DNA from: Hydractinia symbiolongicarpus
Taxonomy: Eukaryota; Cnidaria; Hydrozoa; Anthoathecata; Hydractiniidae
NCBI RefSeq assembly: GCF_029227915.1
Contig: NC_079876.1
Span: 18,042,001-18,106,000 of the forward strand
DNA: 64,000 nucleotides
Direction: 5' to 3'
Shown here: positions 56,635-64,000 of the stretch, piece by piece
Layout of the letters: each line of letters opens with the position of its first letter
Numbering within the stretch: position 1 is the stretch's first letter
The notes under the pieces: model-generated
What the model was told of the DNA's origin: nothing
The model's input: only the letters and a program-made list of their open reading frames with translations
Databases searched by the model: none
Made by a program: the position numbers and the translations under genes

Positions 56635-56829
56635 ACACAGCTATCTTGCATTTCCTTTTAATCGAGAAGTAATTTCCGTTTTATACCTCGCACAAACTTT
56701 ACACCAACCATAGTTCACCAATACCTTTCCATCTTTTTCCTCTGTCTTCCAACCAAGAATATTTGATTTACGCCAACTTTCAAAAGTTTTTAATTCAACT
56801 TTATTTCCTTTCGTTCTTTTTTCAGACAT
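56635..56829 (-). pseudogene. N-terminal fragment of a hAT/ZMYM-like zinc-finger transposase
   Basis: From ATG 56829, MSEKRTKGNKVELKTFESWR, then VLVNYGWCKVCARYKTEITS and RLKGNAR before a stop. W.....W.......G.....W C..C.+Y......LKG is the TTF-type finger at the start of many hAT-derived proteins. No downstream dimerisation or catalytic part is found. Confidence 0.4.
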
Positions 56830-56999
56830 TTTTAAAAAAAATTTATAGCGCTAATCTCCACATTAACCCAAACTGAACAAACAAAATAAAATATCAATAT
56901 TTGAAAGGAAAAAGAAACAAATTCTTCAAAAGATAGCGGCCACGAAATGGCCTGCTAGTCAATGTTTCGTTCACAAAAAATCAAAGAAAATGCCAATCA

Positions 57000-57240
57000 C
57001 AGCCTGCCTGGCCAGCCATTACATTAGCGTTCATAATCCAGTCACCACGACATAATCTGAGCAAAAAACACATAATAGGGTCATGCATACATAATTCAGC
57101 TGTCTTGTTCATCAACAGGGCATTTTTTGCAATCTGGGCAGAACATAACCACTAAGCTACAGTGCCTTTTCTTTAGCGAAGTCAATAAAATTGAAAGCAC
57201 TGTTTTGTATAATTCGGGAAAGTTTAAAAGTTATCGGCTT
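57000..57240 (-). repeat. Possible tRNA-derived SINE (family 2)
   Basis: The minus strand has a perfect A-box-like TAGCTTAGTGG near 57165, preceded by GGCACTG, but no clear B box. The downstream part (57025-57105) has four CATAAT units spaced about 20 bp. The left flank CAGTGCCTTT ... GAAAGCACTG resembles 27358-27455. Confidence 0.35.
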
Positions 57241-57249
57241 AAAAATGTG

Positions 57250-58382
57250 AATTTTATTCATAAAAGTTGCTTGAGCTTATCCTGTTATATACAATCATTT
57301 TCAGTGACTTTCTACCCTTGTTTATAGCTAGCCACCTACCATAATACAATTTCAAAAATTTTTACAAAAATTATTTACCCAGCACTTTGCACTTCACAGC
57401 TTTTTTTGGAGATTAAACATTGACACTGGCAACAAAAATAAAATTAAATGCTGGAGTGGTACTATTACGCCAGCTAGGTTTTTAACAGTCAATAAGAAGC
57501 AAGATATTTTATCCAGATCTCTTTTCTAGGGAAAAAAATTGGGTTTTTGGATCTAACAAAATGAAGTCTGGCAAAGTTGTAGCTATAGCTATACTACCAT
57601 TGCAACAAAAGAATCGGTGAATCATGAGTCTCAAAACATTACAGGTGTAGTCGTGTGGAAGTTTGTTGTGCTCACCCAAACCTCGAATTTGTTTGAACTA
57701 AAAACTAACTTAAACTGTTGGTTTAACCACAATTTAGCTAGCTATAGTCATAAATAATTTTTCAATATTGTTCATGTGAGCACGCAACCGTGCTACAATG
57801 TTTATTTCGAATATTTTGATATATTGGATCCATCAAAACTAGATATTTTATTGTTACCCCCGTTTAACAATAAGCAGGAAAACACTTTTTTTAGCTAAAA
57901 ATACAAAACGGTAAACCGAAGGTTCTAACAATAACTAGATAAAAGCAAAAAATTTTAGAATTTGTCTTAATAAATCGACGGATATTTACGAAATGCTAGC
58001 AAATATACTAAGCTTTTGTAGGGAGAGGGCAAGACGGGTGGTTAAGCGCAAAATAAACTTATTAAAATTTGCGTCACAGTAAATAAATGAAAGAAACATA
58101 CCTTCAGGGCCACCCTTACAATTGATGAGCTATTTGGCTTAAATACATTTTGCCGTTTCAATGGGTACTAGGTAGGCAAAGGTAGCGTTTCTTCTAAATA
58201 AATCCCATGATGCAGTTTTCATCTGATCTGAAGAAAAGCACGATTGGCTCGGTTCAGTTCCCGAAAGTCTGAGCTCGGAATTTCTCCTGCGCTCATGTCA
58301 AATCTTGGTAGAGCAGTATGTCTGGCTGTGCCGAGCGCACGGAAAAGGACAGGGAAGAAAGCAAATCTTATTTGTGGCATTC
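57250..58382. other. Region upstream of MED26
   Basis: No gene recognised until the MED26 start codon. The last 150 bp are less AT-rich than the rest and probably hold the MED26 promoter and 5' UTR. An out-of-frame ATG at 58295 opens a 43-codon frame that overlaps the MED26 start. Confidence 0.4.
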
Positions 58383-61300
58383 ATGCCTCCCACTGCCATC
58401 GAAATAAAAGCCCGGTTAGATAAAGCAGTAGACCAAGAAGGAAATGTAATAACTATTTAATAATAATTCGAATAGTTTAGCCATTTTCTTAGATTTCATA
58501 TTTTTATGAGTTATTCCCTCAACTGTTCTCCTTTGCAGGTACTAGATATGCGGGCTGTTCTGGAGATAGTAACATACCTTGAGAAAACAGTTATGACAAA
58601 GGAGGCTTTAGAGGTATGTACACTTGTGTCTGCTAAAAAAGAATACAGCAACATTTAAGCATTAACAAAGTTCATTATTAAAGAAAAGTGATTGTTACTT
58701 TCTCTGCCCACAAGAAAAATGTGATAATATTTAACACTGTCAAAAGCACAAAGCCAAAAAAACCTGTCATGCTTCACAATGTCAACAAAAAGAGATGCTG
58801 TGTGTCAAGTGCATTGAAGAAATTGTTATGTATGCTCTTAACTGTGATAAAGCTGACATGCAAGGCCAGGGGAAATAAGGTGGTGTCTTCAATTATTCCT
58901 TTTAAAAATATCCATCTTTTTTTCGACTTGTGCTACAGCTTACATGAGATGGCAGGGGGTGGTGTGGTATGTTATGAGACACCCTCAAAGCGCAGTGTAA
59001 GATATTAAATAATGGAAATTGTAATCTAAAATTCTAAGTGACTTAACAAGTTTCTAGCACATTTTAATTTGATAGACACAACCTGTTTAGATAGATAGAT
59101 GTGCATATTTTACATGGCTAGCCTCACTAATATCGAGGGATATACCCTGTCTATTATTTCCAGGAGGGGCCATGGCTTAGATGGAGAGTCCTAGAGTATT
59201 TAATGCTCATTTTGAGCTACGCAGACCCAATTAGGGCCTGCGCTTTACTAGACAACTCCCTGCGACATCCAACAGCCCACACATGGAGCCGTCTCCCCAA
59301 TTTCTCTCACACGGCTTGGGTTAACCCGGGGCTATGGTAACATGGAATCGAACCCTGGTCTCCAGGACAGAGTATGAAAGCTATAACCACTAATCTACGG
59401 CGCCACAAATGTTCAATTGTTTGTGGTTGCTATATTGAAAATTCCATTTTCGTTTCAAATATCTTTTGTCCAGGGTTGTTATTTGTTGCCACATGCAAAA
59501 CTTACACGTAATTTCTCTAACTTAACAGTAACTGACTAACCTCGCTTCTTTTTTCTTGATATTGTCACAACTTTCATTGATACCAACTTTTATTAATTAA
59601 GCAAAATAAAAAGACATGTTCTCTGGGTATGAGCTCAATATTAGCACAGTATATTTGACATTTAATAAAGGTATAGTTGCAATAGTTTTACAATTGGTAT
59701 TATAGATTAGAAAAGATGATTTTGTTTTTAAATGAATTTGAAGGCGCGTAATCACCCTTATCAAAAAAAATTAACATATCCATTTTTTATATTTATTTCA
59801 AGGTTTAGACGGAGTTATGACTTTCCTGAAAATTTAAGGATATAAAACCTACTAGAAATGGAAATAATGGTACTTCAATATCTTGAATTTATTGGGGTTG
59901 TTTTCCAGCCGCCATATTTAACGGTCTTGTTGATCCCTTATTCTCGTCTAATAAGCGGGCCGTCGCAAAATGGTAAACAAACGGCCTTATCTTTAAATGA
60001 GCCTGAGAAGGAGTTCGATAAAATCGCCATTATGGTTGGCTCCGTTCACGCTGTTCTTTTTGTCTTGTTATTCTTTGTAAAACATGGCATCAAAAAGTGG
60101 AAAGAAATTTTGGTTCTGTTTAAAAAAGAGGCCGAGCGTAAAAACATCTGTATCACTTTCTCCACTTAGATTTAATTTTTTTCTTTTCTATTCGCCATTG
60201 TTTTTGGAGACCAGACAAAACAGAAAAAAGAAATCACAGCATTCCCTCTCTTCCCGCTATTAATAATGATAATTAATGCTTATCACGCTCTTTCTTTTTT
60301 TATTAGCTGCCCGGGATTATTGCATATTATAGGCAAAAAACCCAACAGGGAGAATCCTCATTGTGATAGTTGAAGCACTATGGAGATAATTAAATTTAGA
60401 GCATGAAAGGGGAAATTCTGAAGACTAACTGTTTGAACAAAGTAAAATAATCAAAAAGTAAGACAGCTAGCGAGGCGAAGCTGTCTTCAGAAACAACAAC
60501 AGGAAGTGGTCAGTGTTGCAAAGAAGTCTGATTTCAGTAAGTTATAATGTTTAAATAATAAAGAATAACACAGAAACTTTGATTGATTTATCTGATTTAT
60601 GATGTTGGGAACTTTGTTGATACATCTGTATTGGCATGAATCCAGCAACCATGTGATCGATTTTGCCGTGCGTTTGTTATCGCATGATTTGTGCAATGAA
60701 ATGCAATGGCGGTTCTGTAGGCAAAGAGAAATTGGGGTGAGTTTGTTATTTCCATGAAACATTTGAACAAGTTCTGGTTGTCAGTTTTCAATAAATTTTC
60801 TGGGTAATGTTTTCTCTTTAATTTTCACAATAAAATAGGCACCTCAAAAAAAGTTGCCTACAGGGTGATTACGCGCCTTTAAAATACGTGTCTAAAATTT
60901 AACATTGCAGGATGTTGTTCACATTATTTTGTGTATGCTATTAGATTGCCATATGCAAGCTTGTTGCCATGTGTGCAATTCACAATGGCCTGGCATCCAG
61001 CTGCCTTTCAGGTACTTCTCAACGCACAATACTACATGTAGAGAGAACAGTAAAATAATGTTGACATGTTGGCAGTGGGCAAAATTTAGTTGTACATATC
61101 AAAAAAAAATGATTGTATTTACAGGAAAGAACAAATTATTAATATTTCATCCATACATATATACCTTCTTTGTTAGGCAATTTTTTGATTTCAATAAGAA
61201 TTTATTTTCATTTCAATAAATATTGCGAGAATATAGTTTCACGAGGGGCCAATTGTTTTGAAACTTTGAAAAATAATTATTTTGAAAAAGCTTATTAATA

Positions 61301-63540
61301 AAAGGGGGTATGGCATTATTAGAACAATTTTTATGCTAAACTCATTGTCACGGGTATGCTAGGGTGTTTCCTAAATATATGTCCGTAAGGAATTTGAGAA
61401 ATGTCAGATCAAATAAAACAACATCTGATGTAGAGGTACAAATAGCAAATACTTGACAACATAGAACATTAGACGTCATTGTGCAGGCAGTTTAAAATTT
61501 GTTGAATTTACGAGAATACAATGAGTTTTTACCCCTTAATTTTGCTGACAACAACGTTTTTAAAAATTTAATTTGTGTATAACGGAAATTCCAAAAATTA
61601 ATTTCATTAGGTATTTCCTTCCCAACTTGTACGAAGAAGAACTAACAAAAAAACTTACATATGTTTTTACGTTCTTGCATATCACAAAAACAACATGGCA
61701 TAAATTTTTTTTATTTTATATCAAGTTTTTGTTGCTGTTATTATTGAACAAAAGCCAACTGAGTTCCTAAATATTTTGCTTATTTGAGACTTCACACACA
61801 CACACATACATAGCTCAAAAAGACTTGTAAAGATTCACTCACTTCTTGGTCTTACCTCAAATTTATTGCGAGGTTTGGCTGATGAAAAAGACAAGCTTAA
61901 TTCAAGTAAAACAACATCACTGTAGAAAAATCTCTTACACAAAATTATTTTTTAGTACACTTGCACATAATCATTTAACGTTTTGTTTTCAAATTTAGAA
62001 AATGAAGCACATGTTGTCTTCCAAGATGTTTTTATACAAAAATAATACAAGAAAAAATTATATAAACTTGAACAGCTAATATTTCTTTTTTTCCCAATGA
62101 TAACTTGTGTTTAATACACTATTAATAAAAGTGAAATATCATTTTATTCTGAAGAAGATATTTTAAGACATATGAATAAAATTACTGTTAGACATTTGCA
62201 CAGTTTAGCATTCTCCTACTTTGTTTACTTTCCTGCAAACATACATCACAAAAATTAGTGTTTTCCAAACAGAATGTTCTAATAGAAACTGTTATGGCAG
62301 GACCGTTGGACTACTTGGACCTGAAATGTCCAGAGAACCAAAGCTTGTTCATATTTGCACAATAACCATTTTCAACACAACTTTTATCAATTGTAAGTTC
62401 TCCTTTTAGTCCAATTTTTCAATTGGAAAGTAACCGTTTACAGCTATGGAGAAAGCTGTATTACACTCTCTTTATCTTTTTGCCAAAGTATAATTAGCTT
62501 CTGATATTTTAATAGGACTTGTTTAATTATTGAAAAATGTTTTTTGTTTTTTTCAGACTACTCGTATTGGAAGAACTATCAATTTGATGCGTAAAAAGAC
62601 AAAGAATGAGGATTTATCAAAGCGTGCAAAAAAATTGGTAAAAAAATGGCAAGCACTAGTCAGTAACCATTTGAAAAAAAGTTTAAAATCAGATTCACCG
62701 TTAAACTTTCCCGTGCAAACACCTCTGAACGGATATGTTAAAAAGCCTAATGAGCAAGAAAGGCCTAGTTCAAGAGGATCCAATATCATCAAATCTGGTA
62801 CATCTACACCAGATAAGCCTGTCTTGAAACGTAAACGCGTACCAACTGAACATTCTCCACTAAACTTTAAGAATATTTCTCTGAAACCTGTATCTCCAAG
62901 ATGTCAGGGTAGCACAAATAATAAAAAGCCAAAGCTGGAAAAAATAGATGGTGGTTTAAAACCAAATAATAAGAATAAATTAAACAAAAGTGAGAGTAAC
63001 TTACCTGATACTGAAACTGCATTACGAAATGTTTCTGCAGCATTACCAGAACATGCTAGCAATTTAAACTTACATAATGAACGATTACAACCCAACGTCA
63101 CACAGAGCCCTCCCAAACAAGATACACATTTATCAAGTAAAAATAATCGTCAAGACAGTCCAGTCAAAAACGGCCATCCAGTGTCAGCAAATTTTATTGC
63201 TACAAAACCAACAGATACGCGAATACAGGAGGACAGGATAAAAGAGCTCCACAGTACCGAGAACTCTCCAAGTACTGATAGTGGTGTCTCTAGTAGTTCT
63301 AATATAAATCCAAATGAAACTTTACACAATGACATTCAAGGAAAACATTTTGAACCGATCGAAGAAGAAGAACTTGTGGTGAAAAGAAAAGAAATACCTA
63401 CAGATTATATCTCGCCAAGTGTTGAGGCAGATGGTTTAAATGGGGTTTATAATTCTACAGAAGTTTATGTTCCGTGGACTGAAATTTTATTGCAAAGAGA
63501 TAATGAATTACAGTTGTTACCGTATGTGATACTAGATTAG
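58383..63540 (+). CDS. MED26: Mediator complex subunit 26
   Basis: MED26 links Mediator to TFIID and to elongation complexes in the nucleus. Three coding exons join in phase 0: 58383-58445, 58539-58613 and 62557-63540, giving 373 residues (human 600). Exons 1-2 and the start of exon 3 form the TFIIS N-terminal (LW) domain: MPPTAIEIKARLDKAV, VLDMRAVLEIVTYLEKTVMT, KEALE/TTRIGRTINLMRKK and KNEDLSKRAKKLVKKW. The middle is long, polar and probably disordered, with basic stretches (LKRKRVPTE, NNKKPKLEK) that may be nuclear signals. The last residues VPWTEILLQRDNELQLLPYV then ILD match the conserved C-terminal Mediator-binding end (LPYVCLD in human). Splice sites are AAT/GTAATA, TTGCAG/GTACTA, GAG/GTATGT and TTTCAG/ACTACT. 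Intron 2 is 3.9 kb and holds a SINE and a TIR element. Confidence 0.93.
59090..59407 (-). repeat. tRNA-derived SINE (family 1), copy b, in MED26 intron 2
   Basis: On the minus strand it begins GTGGCGCCGTAGATTAGTGG (A box TAGATTAGTGG) with a perfect B box GGTTCGATTCC near 59350, so the RNA polymerase III promoter looks intact. The body contains TTACCATAGCCCCGGGTTAA and ends GGCTAGCCATGTAAAATATG, then a GATA-type tail. It is the most complete of three copies. Confidence 0.75.
59741..60879. mobile_element. DNA transposon relic with 17-18 bp inverted ends in MED26 intron 2
   Basis: The left end AAGGCGCGTAATCACCCT and the right end AGGGTGATTACGCGCCTT are exact inverted repeats. The interior of about 1.1 kb contains a 103-codon plus-strand frame (59858-60169) without a recognisable domain. 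No transposase is seen, so it is non-autonomous or unrecognised. Confidence 0.65.
60905..62550. other. Remaining MED26 intron 2 sequence
   Basis: AT-rich intronic sequence with short chance frames and a small CA run near 61793. I see no conserved element. Confidence 0.5.
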
Positions 63541-64000
63541 GTCCTTCTCAGTTTTCTCTTACAGACTAGGATAAGTGTTTGTTCTGTTTTATAAACTTTA
63601 TATGATTATCAAGGTTTTAGTCTGTTCTGGATTTGACAAAATACTCGACATAGAAATAAGGTTTTAATTGGCTGGCAAAGCCTACTGCATATAATGACAG
63701 AATAGACTCATTATAATTATCAGTTGTTTGTAAATGTTTTTTGTTTACTTTAGTTGTTGTTGCTGTTGTTTTTTGTTTTGTGTTTGTTTTCAACGTGTCT
63801 GTTATGTCCAATACTTCATATATTTTTCAGTTTTCAAAAACTGTACATGAATACGACCTATAGTTGCTATCGTGAAAAACGTGAACCTTGGTGTTTATCT
63901 TTATTGTGTGTGAGAGTTTACAATGTAAGATAAGGAGACAAAAAAAGAAATATTTCTATAACTAACTTATGTGTTATTTATTTTGCTAAAAACGAGAAAC
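63541..64000 (+). other. MED26 3' UTR and downstream
   Basis: Sequence after the MED26 stop codon contains TTTATTTTG and T/G-rich runs but no clear AATAAA close to the stop. No gene starts before the window ends. Confidence 0.5.

Overview
The window is a piece of an AT-rich, repeat-dense invertebrate animal genome. Spliced nuclear genes with GT-AG introns, mitochondrial-type and Mediator genes, and transposon families I associate with cnidarians (LINEs with a restriction-like endonuclease, CR1/L2-like LINEs, SWIM/YqaJ elements, HARBI1-like and pogo-like transposons, short Helitrons) make a cnidarian, perhaps a hydrozoan, the best guess. Species-level placement is inference.

Layout. 1-5.2 kb and 10.9-14.3 kb hold three copies of one LINE family. 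In two of them the C-terminal restriction-like endonuclease runs into a complete ubiquitin-specific protease (USP) domain. 5.2-10.8 kb and 19.1-23.8 kb hold decayed DNA-transposon genes: SWIM plus YqaJ exonuclease proteins, a DDE-like protein and a HARBI1-like fragment. 14.3-19.1 kb is a CR1/L2-like LINE with an intact esterase-type ORF1 and a 5' inversion of the twin-priming kind. 23.8-25.9 kb is two Helitron-like elements joined end to end. 29.8-32.7 kb is a nearly complete pogo/Tigger-like transposon with 23-bp terminal inverted repeats and a TA duplication; besides the transposase it carries a divergent HIRAN-like ORF.

The host genes lie in 39.5-50.2 kb, all on the minus strand and head to tail: an unidentified gene, PSMG4 (proteasome assembly chaperone 4), ADAT2 (tRNA adenosine deaminase subunit), an alpha-carbonic anhydrase with a mitochondrial-type presequence, and AK3 (mitochondrial GTP:AMP phosphotransferase), for which all seven coding exons can be placed. 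The PSMG4-ADAT2 spacing is about 80 bp, and splice acceptors sit just before the PSMG4 and carbonic anhydrase start codons; this could fit polycistronic transcription with spliced-leader trans-splicing. On the plus strand, MED26 (Mediator subunit 26) spans 58.4-63.5 kb in three exons with an intron of almost 4 kb full of transposon debris.

50.4-57.4 kb is mostly LINE, SINE, MITE and tandem-repeat sequence. The remaining stretches (26.2-29.7, 33.2-39.5, 44.8-46.1, 60.9-62.5 kb) hold no gene I can recognise.

The strongest candidates for something little described are the deubiquitinase-bearing LINE family and the two-gene pogo-like transposon with a PIP-box N-terminus and a HIRAN-like partner.
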